64,000 nucleotides of DNA, taken from contig NZ_PVZF01000008.1 of the NCBI RefSeq assembly GCF_003002055.1, positions 124,001-188,000 on the forward strand, read 5' to 3'. The position numbers were made by a program, and so were the translations under genes. The notes beneath the pieces are model-generated. The model worked only from the letters and a program-made list of their open reading frames with translations, had not been told where the DNA came from and did not search any database. The stretch comes from Kineococcus rhizosphaerae. GTDB taxonomy: Bacteria; Actinomycetota; Actinomycetes; Actinomycetales; Kineococcaceae. Positions within the stretch are counted from its first letter, which is position 1, and each line of letters begins with the position of its first letter. Of this stretch, positions 1 to 9,602 are shown piece after piece.

Positions 1-224
1 GACGGCACGCCCAGCCCGCACCCGAACTCCAGCAGCCGGGCCGGCGCGGCGCCGGCCACCGCGTCGGCCAGGGCCAGCGCGCTAGGCCACAGCTCGGCCC
101 AGTAGGGCGCGAACCGCTCGTCGGCGTACGCCTCCTCGGTGAACAGTTCCTCCAGGTCGCCCGGGAGCAGCAGGTCCAGGTGCGCACCGGCCACGAGCAA
201 CGAACGTTCGACGAGCTCCGGCAC
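1..224 (-). CDS. class I SAM-dependent methyltransferase, N-terminal part
   Basis: This gene runs off the left edge; only its first 74 codons are present. The GTG at 224 is chosen because an in-frame TAA lies four codons upstream. A hexamer TAAGCT (231-236) ends 6 bases before the GTG, so the mRNA is probably leaderless. The visible protein has an N-terminal stretch with FAPYWAELWPSA, then the glycine-rich SAM-binding motif LLEFGCGLGVP at residues 64-74. The YWAELWPSA plus ExGCGxG pattern is typical of the small methyltransferases annotated as nicotinamide N-methyltransferase-like or METTL-like. The substrate cannot be told from this fragment. Confidence 0.72.
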   Translation of the reverse strand, partial: MPELVERSLLVAGAHLDLLLPGDLEELFTEEAYADERFAPYWAELWPSALALADAVAGAAPARLLEFGCGLGVP

Positions 225-243
225 GCGGGGAGCTTACGGCTGA

Positions 244-308
244 CGGAATCGGCATGTTGACTCCCCGGTCCCGTTCAACGGGACCGGGGAGTCAACGTGC
301 CGATTCCG
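244..308. repeat. 65-base palindrome containing copy 1 of a dispersed 53-base element
   Basis: Bases 244-275 pair with 277-308 around a single central base at 276, with one mismatch (T255/G297). Bases 250-302 are a near-identical copy (50 of 53 bases) of the palindrome at 29655-29707. It lies between the start of the methyltransferase gene and the stop of sdhB. It is separate from the ordinary hairpin terminator at 332-362 and has no T-tract. Function unknown. Confidence 0.85.
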
Positions 309-331
309 CACGAGCCCACCCGCAACGGCGA

Positions 332-362
332 AGGGCCCGCCCGGACGATCCGGACGGGCCCT
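332..362 (-). terminator. hairpin terminator after sdhB
   Basis: A 14-bp stem with one mismatch (332-345 with 349-362) and a 3-base CGA loop starts 14 bases beyond the sdhB stop. The stem is very GC rich (AGGGCCCG core). No T-run follows, as is common in actinobacteria. Confidence 0.75.
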
Positions 363-375
363 CGTGCGCTGGGAC

Positions 376-1214
376 TCAGAGCTTGCGGGAGATCAGCGCC
401 TGCTTGACCTCGGCGATGGCCTTCGTCACCTGGATCCCGCGCGGGCAGGCCTCCGAGCAGTTGAAGGTCGTGCGGCAGCGCCACACCCCTTCCTTGTCGT
501 TGAGGATCTCCAGGCGCAGGTCCGACCCCTGGTCGCGGGTGTCGAAGATGAACCGGTGCGCGTTGACGATCGCGGCCGGCCCGAAGTACTGGCCGTCGTT
601 CCAGAACACCGGGCAGCTCGACGTGCACGCGGCGCACAGGATGCACTTGGTGGTGTCGTCGAAGCGTTCACGGTCGGCCTGGGACTGGATGCGCTCGCGC
701 GTCGGCTCGGCGCCCTTGGTGATGAGGAACGGCATGACCTCGCGGTAGGCCGCGAAGAACGGCTCCATGTCGACGATCAGGTCCTTCTCGATCGGCAGGC
801 CCTTGATGGGCTCGACGACGATGGGCTTCTTGATGTCGAGGTCCTTCAGGAGCGTCTTGCAGGCCAGCCGGTTGCGGCCGTTGATGCGCATGGCGTCCGA
901 ACCGCACACGCCGTGCGCGCAGGACCGGCGGAACGTGAGGGTCCCGTCCTGCTCCCACTTCACCTTGTGCAGGGCGTCGAGCACGCGGTCGGTGCCGTGC
1001 ATCGTCAGCTGGTAGTCCTCCCAGTGCGGCTCGGAGTCCTTCTCCGGGTCGTACCGGCGCAGCTTCAGCGTGATCGTGAACGAGGGGACCTCACCGGCGC
1101 CGCCCTGACCCTCGACGGGGCCCTTGCGGCCGGGGAGGCCGCTGGCGGTCTCGGCGGACTTGGCCGAGGCCGCCTCGCCGTTCGTCTCGCGGGGGCTCGT
1201 CTCGAACGTCGACA

Positions 1215-1215
<1 letters not shown>
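376..1215 (-). CDS. sdhB: succinate dehydrogenase iron-sulfur subunit
   Basis: This 279-residue iron-sulfur subunit of complex II passes electrons from the SdhA flavin to membrane quinone. The 2Fe-2S site is CAHGVCGSD...C (C99, C104, C119); Asp replaces the third cysteine, as is usual in actinobacterial SdhB. Two C-terminal clusters follow: CILCAACTSSCP near residues 205-217 for 4Fe-4S and CRTTFNCSEACP near 250-262 for 3Fe-4S. The N-terminal 45 residues (EAASAKSAETASG...) are a low-complexity extension. The ATG at 1215 overlaps the sdhA TGA by one base, so the two are translationally coupled. It is the last gene of sdhCDAB and is followed by a hairpin terminator at 332-362. Confidence 0.97.
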
Positions 1216-3047
<1,832 letters not shown>

Positions 3048-3069
3048 GGGTTTCTCCTCCGTCGTCTCG

Positions 3070-3564
3070 TCAGTTCGTGATGCTGGGGACGTTCGCGCTG
3101 CCGGCCCGGCAGATCTCGAGCGTCGAGTTCGGGTCGGCGCACGGGTCGAAGGTGAAGATGACCAGCGTGCCGACGACGATGACGACGACGGTCGCGAGGT
3201 AGAGCGCCATCTTCAGCCAGAAGCGCGTGCGGTCGCGCTCGGCGTAGTCGTTGATGATGGTGCGGACGCCGTTGGTGCCGTGCAGCTGCGCCAGCCACAG
3301 CATCAGCAGGTCCCAGACCTGCCAGAACGGGCTGGCCCACTTGCCGGCGACGAAACCCCAGTCGATCTGGTGGATGCCGTTGCCCGTCATGAGGTTGACG
3401 AACAGGTGCCCGAAGATCAAGACGATGAGGACGACGCCCGACATGCGCATGAACAACCAGCCGTACAGCTCCCAGTTGGTCCGGGTCGGCTTGTTGCGCT
3501 TGTACGGCGAGCGCGGGGTTTCGAGGGCGGGCGCGAGGCCCGCGGGAGTCTGCTCGGTGCTCAC
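3070..3564 (-). CDS. sdhD: succinate dehydrogenase membrane anchor subunit
   Basis: This 164-residue protein has three hydrophobic segments (about residues 41-61, 82-97 and 118-140) and anchors complex II. GHLFVNL in the first helix and LHGTNGVRTIINDY in the second match the conserved histidine/glycine/arginine pattern of SdhD near the quinone and heme. The C-terminal tail after the last helix has two cysteines (DPCADPNSTLEIC), which is less usual. The GTG at 3564 follows the sdhC stop by 11 bases, with GAGGGA upstream. Confidence 0.93.
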   Translation of the reverse strand: MSTEQTPAGLAPALETPRSPYKRNKPTRTNWELYGWLFMRMSGVVLIVLIFGHLFVNLMTGNGIHQIDWGFVAGKWASPFWQVWDLLMLWLAQLHGTNGVRTIINDYAERDRTRFWLKMALYLATVVVIVVGTLVIFTFDPCADPNSTLEICRAGSANVPSITN

Positions 3565-3575
3565 GGCGCGATCCC

Positions 3576-3998
3576 TCAGTGCGAGAAGACGTTGATGAGG
3601 TGGCGGGGCAGGAACCCGGCCATCAGGAGGACCCAGACCACGACGACGCCCCAGAACAGCTTGCGCTGGTGCTTGGTGCCGCCGGACCAGAAGTCGACCA
3701 GGATGATGCGGATCCCGTTGAGCGCGTGGAAGACCACGGCGCCGACGAGGCCGGCTTCACCCAGGCCCATCACGGGGTTCTTGTACTGCCCGATGACCCC
3801 GTTGTAGACCTCCGGGGAGACCCGCACCGTGGCGGTGTCGAGCACGTGCACGAAGAGGAAGAAGAAGATCAGCACACCGGAGATGCGGTGCATGACCCAG
3901 GACCACATGCCCTCACGGCCGCGGTAGAGGGTCCCTGCGGGCTTCCTGCTCCCGGTGGGCGTCGTCCCCTGTCCGGGTGGGGTCAGGCTCGTGGCCAC
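3576..3998 (-). CDS. sdhC: succinate dehydrogenase cytochrome b556 subunit
   Basis: This 140-residue membrane subunit is the first gene of the sdh operon. GTG at 3998 is chosen because GAGGAGG lies 6 bases upstream; an open frame continues to 4091 but its extra residues are arginine/proline-rich and unlike SdhC. The family signature GMWSWVMHRISGVLIFFFLFVH is at about 30-51, and HALNGIRIILVD (H91) supplies the axial heme b ligand. Three transmembrane helices are visible. The promoter region upstream holds an inverted repeat at 4135-4158. Confidence 0.93.
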   Translation of the reverse strand: MATSLTPPGQGTTPTGSRKPAGTLYRGREGMWSWVMHRISGVLIFFFLFVHVLDTATVRVSPEVYNGVIGQYKNPVMGLGEAGLVGAVVFHALNGIRIILVDFWSGGTKHQRKLFWGVVVVWVLLMAGFLPRHLINVFSH

Positions 3999-4134
3999 CA
4001 GCGTCCTCCTCGAGTGCTCCTCGACGCCGGGTCCACCGGAGCTACGGCGCGCAGGCGGCGGCGTCAGCGTCCACTGTAGGCGCGCGGGCACGCCGGAGCC
4101 GCCCCGCGGGAGGGCTGTAGAGCTTTTGTGATGA

Positions 4135-4158
4135 AGGACTCACGGCGTCGTGAGTCCT
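4135..4158. promoter_or_regulatory. 10-bp perfect inverted repeat between sdhC and manC
   Basis: AGGACTCACG and CGTGAGTCCT flank a 4-base GCGT spacer in the divergent interval. It lies about 137 bases upstream of the sdhC start and about 150 bases upstream of manC, the right size for a dimeric regulator. A second, 8-bp inverted repeat (AACCTCCT/AGGAGGTT) sits at 4210-4237. No regulator gene is adjacent, so the binding protein and target are unknown. Confidence 0.4.
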
Positions 4159-4306
4159 GGGTCACGCAGGCCAGCCTCACCTACCGTGGACCACCGGCGC
4201 GCCGGACGCAACCTCCTACGGCGTGTCGGAGGAGGTTCACCCGTGTGACCCAGCGCACTCCCGGCGGCTCCCGGCGCGGTGGTGCCGCCCCGGTAGGTTC
4301 CCGCCC

Positions 4307-5485
4307 ATGACTGAGGCAGGACAGCAGAGCGGACCCGGCTCGTGGGCGTGGTCGGACGACGACCTCGAGGACGCCCAGATCGACCTGTCCGACTTCCACG
4401 CCGTCGTCCCCGCCGGCGGGGCCGGGACGCGGCTCTGGCCGCTGTCGCGCAGCGACCGGCCCAAGTTCCTGCTCGACCTCACCGGCCGCGGGCGCACCCT
4501 GCTGCAGCAGACGTGGGACCGCCTGCTGCCCCTGGCCGACGCCGACCGGCTGCTCGTCGTGACCGGCCGCTCCCACGCCGACGCCGTCGCCGCGCAGCTG
4601 CCCGACCTGCCGGCCGCCAACGTCCTGCGCGAACCCGCCCGCCGCGACTCCGCCGCCGCCATCGGGCTGGCCGCCGCCGTGCTCGTGCGCCGCAACCCCG
4701 ACGCCGTCCTCGGGTCCTTCGCCGCCGACCACAACATCTCCGGGCGCGACGACTTCGAGAGCGCCGTCGAGGAGGCCGTCGTCACGGCCCGCCGCGGGTT
4801 CGTCGTCACCATCGGCATCGCGCCCTCGCACCCGGCCACCGGCTTCGGGTACATCCGCCTGGGCAAGCGGCTGCGCCTGCAGGGCGCGCCCAACGCCCGC
4901 CGCGTCGTGCAGTTCAAGGAGAAGCCCGACGCGCGCACCGCCGCGGCGTACCTGTCCACCGGCGACTACCGCTGGAACGGCGGCATGTTCGTCACCCGCG
5001 CCGACGTCCTCCTCGAGCTGCTCGCCCGCCACGCCCCCGCCCTGCACGCGGGGCTGCAGCGCATCGCCGACGCCTGGGACACCCCGCAGCGCGACGCCGT
5101 CCTGGAGGAGCAGTGGGCGGCGCTGCCGGCCATCGCGATCGACAACGCCGTGGCCGAGCCGGCCGCCGAGGAGGGGCGCGTCGCCGTCGTGCCGGCGACC
5201 TTCGGGTGGGACGACGTCGGCGACTTCTCCTCCCTGGGCGACCTGCTGCCCGCCGACGAGGAGCGCCCCAAGGTCCTGGGCGACGCCGACCTGGTCATCA
5301 CCGAGTCCGTCGCCGGGGGTCTGGTGGTGCCCGCCAACGGCCGCGTCGTCGCCCTGCTCGGGGTCGACGACCTCGTCGTCGTCGACACCCCCGACGCGCT
5401 GATGGTGACGACGCGCGCGCGTGCCCAGGAGGTCAAGAAGCTCGTCGAGCGGGCGCAGGAGGCCGGGCACGAGAAGGTCGTCTGA
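4307..5485 (+). CDS. manC: mannose-1-phosphate guanylyltransferase
   Basis: It makes GDP-mannose from GTP and mannose 1-phosphate for mannan, lipoarabinomannan-type and glycoprotein mannosylation. The nucleotidyltransferase signature GGAGTRLWPLSRSDRPK is at about 37-53, followed by SFAADHNIS, GFGYIRLG, FKEKPD and NGGMFV, the usual order in the family. At 392 residues it lacks the extra C-terminal isomerase domain of bifunctional ManC/AlgA. The ATG at 4307 is preferred over an upstream in-frame ATG at 4223 because TAGGTT (4294-4299) ends 7 bases before it. The mycobacterial homologue is usually called manB; the phosphomannomutase at 37149-38804 would supply its substrate. Confidence 0.9.
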   Translation: MTEAGQQSGPGSWAWSDDDLEDAQIDLSDFHAVVPAGGAGTRLWPLSRSDRPKFLLDLTGRGRTLLQQTWDRLLPLADADRLLVVTGRSHADAVAAQLPDLPAANVLREPARRDSAAAIGLAAAVLVRRNPDAVLGSFAADHNISGRDDFESAVEEAVVTARRGFVVTIGIAPSHPATGFGYIRLGKRLRLQGAPNARRVVQFKEKPDARTAAAYLSTGDYRWNGGMFVTRADVLLELLARHAPALHAGLQRIADAWDTPQRDAVLEEQWAALPAIAIDNAVAEPAAEEGRVAVVPATFGWDDVGDFSSLGDLLPADEERPKVLGDADLVITESVAGGLVVPANGRVVALLGVDDLVVVDTPDALMVTTRARAQEVKKLVERAQEAGHEKVV

Positions 5486-5576
5486 GCCGGCGCCGGCCGG
5501 ACCGTCGACGCTCCGGCGCGGGTGGGGGCCGGGTGAGGTCGGCGCGGTCGGGGCGGCACGAGTAGCGTCGGGTGCC

Positions 5577-6815
5577 GTGACCAGCGACACGAGCACCCCG
5601 CGCACCTCGACGGGCCCGGGGGATCTCGCGGAACGGGTCGCCGACCTGGTCGTCACCCACGAGCCCACCGCCCGCGCGCTGCGCCGCGAGCTGCACGCCC
5701 ACCCCGAGCTGGCCCGCACCGAGCACCGCGCGACGGCCCGGGTGGCCGCGGTGCTCACCGACGCCGGCGCGCACGTCAAGCTGCTGCCCGGCACCGGCCT
5801 CATCGCCGACCTCGGCCCCGCCGGCCCCCGGGTGGCCGTGCGCGCCGACCTCGACGCCCTGCGCACCCCGGAGTCCACCGGACTGCCCTACGCCTCCTCC
5901 GTCCCCGGCGTCGCCCACGCCTGCGGCCACGACGTGCACACCGCCTCCGTCCTGGGCGCGGGGCTGGTGCTGGCCGACCTCGCCCGGACGGGTGATCTGC
6001 CGCACGGCGTCCGGCTGGTCTTCCAGCCCGCCGAGGAGGTCATGCCCGGCGGGGCGATCGACGTCGTGGGGGCCGGGGCCCTGGAGGACGTCGCCGCCAT
6101 CTACGGCCTGCACTGCGACCCCACCCTGGACGTCGGGACCGTGGGCCTGAAGGCCGGGCCCATCACCTCGGCCTCCGACCACGTCACCGTCCGCCTGCAC
6201 GGCACCGGCGGGCACACCTCGCGCCCGCACCTGGCGGGCGACCTGGTCTTCGCCCTCGGGCAGGTCGTGACCCAGCTGCCCGCGGTCCTGGCCCGCCGCG
6301 TCGATCCGCGCGCGGGGGTGAACCTCACGTGGGGCGCCGTCCACGCCGGCGACGCCCCCAACGCCGTCCCCGCCGAGGGGTACGCGTCGGGGACGTTGCG
6401 CTGCATGGAGACCGAGGCGTGGCACCACGCCGGCGAGCTCGTCGAGGACGTCGTGGCCGACCTCGTGCGGCCCTACGCGGTGCGCGCCGAGGTCGACCTC
6501 GTGCGCGGGGTGCCGCCGGTCGACAACGAGGTCCACTCCACGGCCGCCCTCGACGCCGCGGCCCGGACGCTGCTCGGCGACGACGGCGTCCTGCCCACCC
6601 GGCAGTCGCTGGGCGGGGAGGACTTCGCCTGGTACCTGCACCACGTCCCCGGCGCGATGGTGCGCCTGGGCACGCGCACCCCCGGCGGGCCGACGTACGA
6701 CCTGCACCGCGGGGACTTCGCCCCCGACGAGGCGGCGCTGGCCGTGGGGATGGGCGTGCTGGCCCTGACGGCCCTCTCGCCCCGGGCCCTGCCCGCGCAC
6801 GTGTCCAGCTCGTAG
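5577..6815 (+). CDS. M20 family metallopeptidase / amidohydrolase
   Basis: This is a 412-residue M20D hydrolase of the AmiA/AmiB-HipO type, which removes acyl or amide groups from amino acids and related compounds. Metal ligands are visible in GVAHACGHDVH (C116, H118), PAEE (E153/E154) and the YGLHCD histidine near 178; the dimerisation domain follows and the final ligand lies in SLGGEDFAWYL. The start is GTG 5577, with TAGCGT (5563-5568) ending 8 bases upstream. In mycobacteria a pair of such genes lies between lpdA and deoD; here a single copy sits beside manC. The substrate is not known. Confidence 0.85.
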   Translation: MTSDTSTPRTSTGPGDLAERVADLVVTHEPTARALRRELHAHPELARTEHRATARVAAVLTDAGAHVKLLPGTGLIADLGPAGPRVAVRADLDALRTPESTGLPYASSVPGVAHACGHDVHTASVLGAGLVLADLARTGDLPHGVRLVFQPAEEVMPGGAIDVVGAGALEDVAAIYGLHCDPTLDVGTVGLKAGPITSASDHVTVRLHGTGGHTSRPHLAGDLVFALGQVVTQLPAVLARRVDPRAGVNLTWGAVHAGDAPNAVPAEGYASGTLRCMETEAWHHAGELVEDVVADLVRPYAVRAEVDLVRGVPPVDNEVHSTAALDAAARTLLGDDGVLPTRQSLGGEDFAWYLHHVPGAMVRLGTRTPGGPTYDLHRGDFAPDEAALAVGMGVLALTALSPRALPAHVSSS

Positions 6816-6871
6816 GTCTCGATCTGGACAACCTGCACGCCGGGACGTCCGGGGGAGGCGATTCCGCCCAT

Positions 6872-6877
6872 TACGAT
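6872..6877 (+). promoter_or_regulatory. candidate -10 box for the nucleoside operon
   Basis: TACGAT lies 71 bases upstream of the BMP lipoprotein start, in the only sizeable gap before the operon (6816-6948). Unlike many genes here this would give an mRNA with a leader, which agrees with the clear ribosome site CTGGAGGA just before 6949. No convincing -35 box is visible. Confidence 0.35.
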
Positions 6878-6948
6878 GACGGCGCGTTCGCACCAGCTCG
6901 CGCCCGCGAAGCGTTGACGCGATCCACTCGACCTGGAGGACTCCCCGC

Positions 6949-8055
6949 ATGAAGACGATCCACCGCTTCGCTCCGGTGGCCGCCGTGGGCGCTGCCGCCC
7001 TGCTGCTGGCCTCCTGCGGCAGCCGGCCCACCGACACCGCCGGGTCGGGCGACGCGAGCGCCAGCTCCGGCTCGGGGTCGGGCAAGAGCTTCTCCGCGTG
7101 CATGGTCCTGGACACCGGCGGCGTCGACGACCGCTCGTTCAACCAGAGCTCCTACGCCGGGTTCACCGCGGCGCAGAAGGAGAACGCCGACATCAAGATC
7201 TCCTACGTCGCCTCCAACAGCGACGCCGACTACGTGCCGAACCTCACCGCCGAGGTGGGCAAGGGCTGCGGCACCATCGTGGCCGTCGGCGGTCTGATGT
7301 CGGACGCCGTCAAGGAGGTCGCCGGCCAGAACCCCGACCAGAAGTTCGCCGAGATCGACTCCGCGCCCGTCGCCGACAACGTCTACGGGTTCGAGTACAA
7401 CACCGTCGAGGGCGGTTTCCTCGGCGGGTACCTCGCCGCGGGCATGACCAAGACGGGCACCGTCGGCACCTGGGGCGGCTTGAACATCCCGCCGGTCACC
7501 ATCTACATGGACGGCTTCTGGGAAGGCGTGCAGTACTACAACCAGCAGAAGGGCAAGAGCGTCAAGGTCCTCGGCTGGGACGAGAACAACCCCAGCGGCG
7601 GCACCTTCTCGAACTCCTTCACCGACCAGGCCGCTGGCCGGTCCATCACCGAGACCCTCGCCTCCCAGGGCGCGGACATCGTCATGCCGGTCGCGGGCCA
7701 GTCCGGCCTCGGCGCGGGCGCGTCGGCCGAGGCCGCCGGCGGCAAGCTGAACCTCATCTGGGTCGACACCGACGGCTGCGTCAGCGCCGAGCAGTACTGC
7801 AAGTACTTCATCTCCTCGGTGACCAAGAACCTCACCGACGCCGTGAAGGACTACACGCTCAAGGCCGCCCAGGGCCAGGCCCCGACCGGCGCCTACGTCG
7901 GCACCCTGGAGAACGACGGCACCGGCCTCGCGCCGTTCAACCAGTGGGACGCGCAGGTCCCGGCCGAGCTGAAGACCGAGCTGGACACGGTCAAGAAGGG
8001 CATCATCGACGGCAGCATCGAGATCACGTCGAAGAGCGCCGTCAAGGCCGGCTGA
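6949..8055 (+). CDS. BMP family nucleoside-binding lipoprotein
   Basis: This is the substrate-binding component of an ABC importer. The 368-residue protein has a lipoprotein signal with lipobox LLASC (C23), a Gly/Ser-rich linker (about 30-46), then a Bmp/PnrA-type domain: LDTGGVDDRSFNQSSYAG, EVGKGCGTIVAVGG, AEIDSAP and GGFLGGYLAA. PnrA-type proteins bind purine nucleosides. The ATG at 6949 has CTGGAGGA 7 bases upstream. It heads a six-gene run; the following cdd and deoA genes support nucleosides as substrate. Whether it prefers purine or pyrimidine nucleosides cannot be read from the sequence. Confidence 0.92.
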   Translation: MKTIHRFAPVAAVGAAALLLASCGSRPTDTAGSGDASASSGSGSGKSFSACMVLDTGGVDDRSFNQSSYAGFTAAQKENADIKISYVASNSDADYVPNLTAEVGKGCGTIVAVGGLMSDAVKEVAGQNPDQKFAEIDSAPVADNVYGFEYNTVEGGFLGGYLAAGMTKTGTVGTWGGLNIPPVTIYMDGFWEGVQYYNQQKGKSVKVLGWDENNPSGGTFSNSFTDQAAGRSITETLASQGADIVMPVAGQSGLGAGASAEAAGGKLNLIWVDTDGCVSAEQYCKYFISSVTKNLTDAVKDYTLKAAQGQAPTGAYVGTLENDGTGLAPFNQWDAQVPAELKTELDTVKKGIIDGSIEITSKSAVKAG

Positions 8056-8087
8056 GTCGACGGGCGACGAGGGGAGACGCAGCGCAC

Positions 8088-9602
8088 GTGCAACTCGAAC
8101 TCAAGGGCATCACGAAGCGCTTCGGGCCCCTCGTCGCCAACGACTCGATCGACCTCGTCGTCCGCGAGGGCGAGATCCACGCCCTCCTCGGCGAGAACGG
8201 GGCCGGCAAGAGCACGTTGATGAACGTGCTCTACGGCCTGTACACCCCCGACGCCGGGCAGATCCTCGTCGACGGCGAACCCGTGGAGTTCTCCTCCCCG
8301 GGCGACGCCATGGCCGCCGGGATCGGCATGGTGCACCAGCACTTCATGCTCGTCCCGACCTTCACCGCCACCGAGAACATCGTCCTGGGGGCCGAGCTCA
8401 CCAGCGGCGGCGGCTTCCTCGACCGGCGCCGGGCGCGCCGGCGCGTGGAGGAGACCTCCCGCCGCTTCGGGCTCGCGATCCCCGCCGACACCCTCGTCGC
8501 CGACCTCGCCGTGGGCGTGCAGCAGCGCGTCGAGATCGTCAAGGCGCTGCTGCGCGACGCGAAGGTCCTCGTCCTCGACGAACCCACGGCCGTCCTCACC
8601 CCGGCCGAGACCGACGACCTCATGCGCGTCATGCGCGAACTCGCCGACGCCGGGACGTCCATCGTCTTCATCACCCACAAGCTGCGCGAGGTCAAGGCCG
8701 TCGCCGACCGCATCACCGTCATCCGCCGCGGCAAGGTCGTGGGGGAGGCGTCGCCGCAGGACTCCCCGGAGGAGCTCGCCGCCCTCATGGTCGGCCGTGA
8801 CGTCCGGTTGCGCGTCGAGAAGGCCGTCGCCGACCCCGGCGAGAGCGTCCTGCAGATGGCCGGGGTCCGCGTCGTCGACCCCGCCGGCACGGTGCTGCTC
8901 GACGGGATCGACCTCGACGTGCGGGCCGGGGAAGTGCTCGCGGTCGCCGGCGTCGACGGCAACGGGCAGACCGAGCTGACCCGCAGCATCGTCGGCCTGC
9001 AGCCCGTGGAGTCCGGGACCGTCCGGATCGCCGGCACCGACGTCACCGGCCGCGACATCGCCGGCGTGCTCGGGCTCGGCGTCGGGTACGTCCCCGAGGA
9101 CCGCCTGCACGACGGTCTCGTCGGGTCGTTCAGCATCGCCGAGAACCTCGTCCTCGACCTCGTCGACTCACCCGCCTTCGCCTCCGGGCTCGCGGTGGAC
9201 CGGGACGCGGTGGGCCGCAACGCCGCCGAGCGCATCGCCGAGTTCGACATCCGCACCCCCTCGGCGCAGGCCGCGGCCACCACCCTGTCGGGCGGCAACC
9301 AGCAGAAGGTGGTGCTGGCCCGGGAGATGTCCCGGCCGCTGAAGCTCCTCGTCGTCGCCCAGCCGACCCGCGGCGTCGACGTGGGCAGCCAGGAGTTCGT
9401 GCACCAGCGGATCGTCGCCGAGCGCGACCGCGGCGCGGCCGTGCTGCTGGTCTCCACCGAGCTCGACGAGGTGCGCGCCCTCGCGGACCGGATCGTCGTC
9501 ATGTACCGGGGGAAGGTCGCCGGCGAGGTCGGGCCGGACGCGACGCAGGAGGAACTGGGGCTGCTCATGGCGGGCGCCACGACCGGGAAGGACCACGCGT
9601 GA
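8088..9602 (+). CDS. nucleoside ABC transporter ATP-binding protein, two ATPase domains
   Basis: This 504-residue protein has two fused ATPase domains, like RbsA/NupO-type sugar and nucleoside importers. The first domain has Walker A GENGAGKST (about 36-44) and Walker B VLVLDEPTAVL. The second has a degenerate Walker A (GVDGNGQTEL) with an intact signature LSGGNQQK and LLVVAQPTRGVD, the normal asymmetry in this family. GTG 8088 is chosen from GAGGGGAG upstream. Its TGA overlaps the start of the next gene (GTGA). It powers import through the two permeases downstream. Confidence 0.93.
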   Translation: MQLELKGITKRFGPLVANDSIDLVVREGEIHALLGENGAGKSTLMNVLYGLYTPDAGQILVDGEPVEFSSPGDAMAAGIGMVHQHFMLVPTFTATENIVLGAELTSGGGFLDRRRARRRVEETSRRFGLAIPADTLVADLAVGVQQRVEIVKALLRDAKVLVLDEPTAVLTPAETDDLMRVMRELADAGTSIVFITHKLREVKAVADRITVIRRGKVVGEASPQDSPEELAALMVGRDVRLRVEKAVADPGESVLQMAGVRVVDPAGTVLLDGIDLDVRAGEVLAVAGVDGNGQTELTRSIVGLQPVESGTVRIAGTDVTGRDIAGVLGLGVGYVPEDRLHDGLVGSFSIAENLVLDLVDSPAFASGLAVDRDAVGRNAAERIAEFDIRTPSAQAAATTLSGGNQQKVVLAREMSRPLKLLVVAQPTRGVDVGSQEFVHQRIVAERDRGAAVLLVSTELDEVRALADRIVVMYRGKVAGEVGPDATQEELGLLMAGATTGKDHA

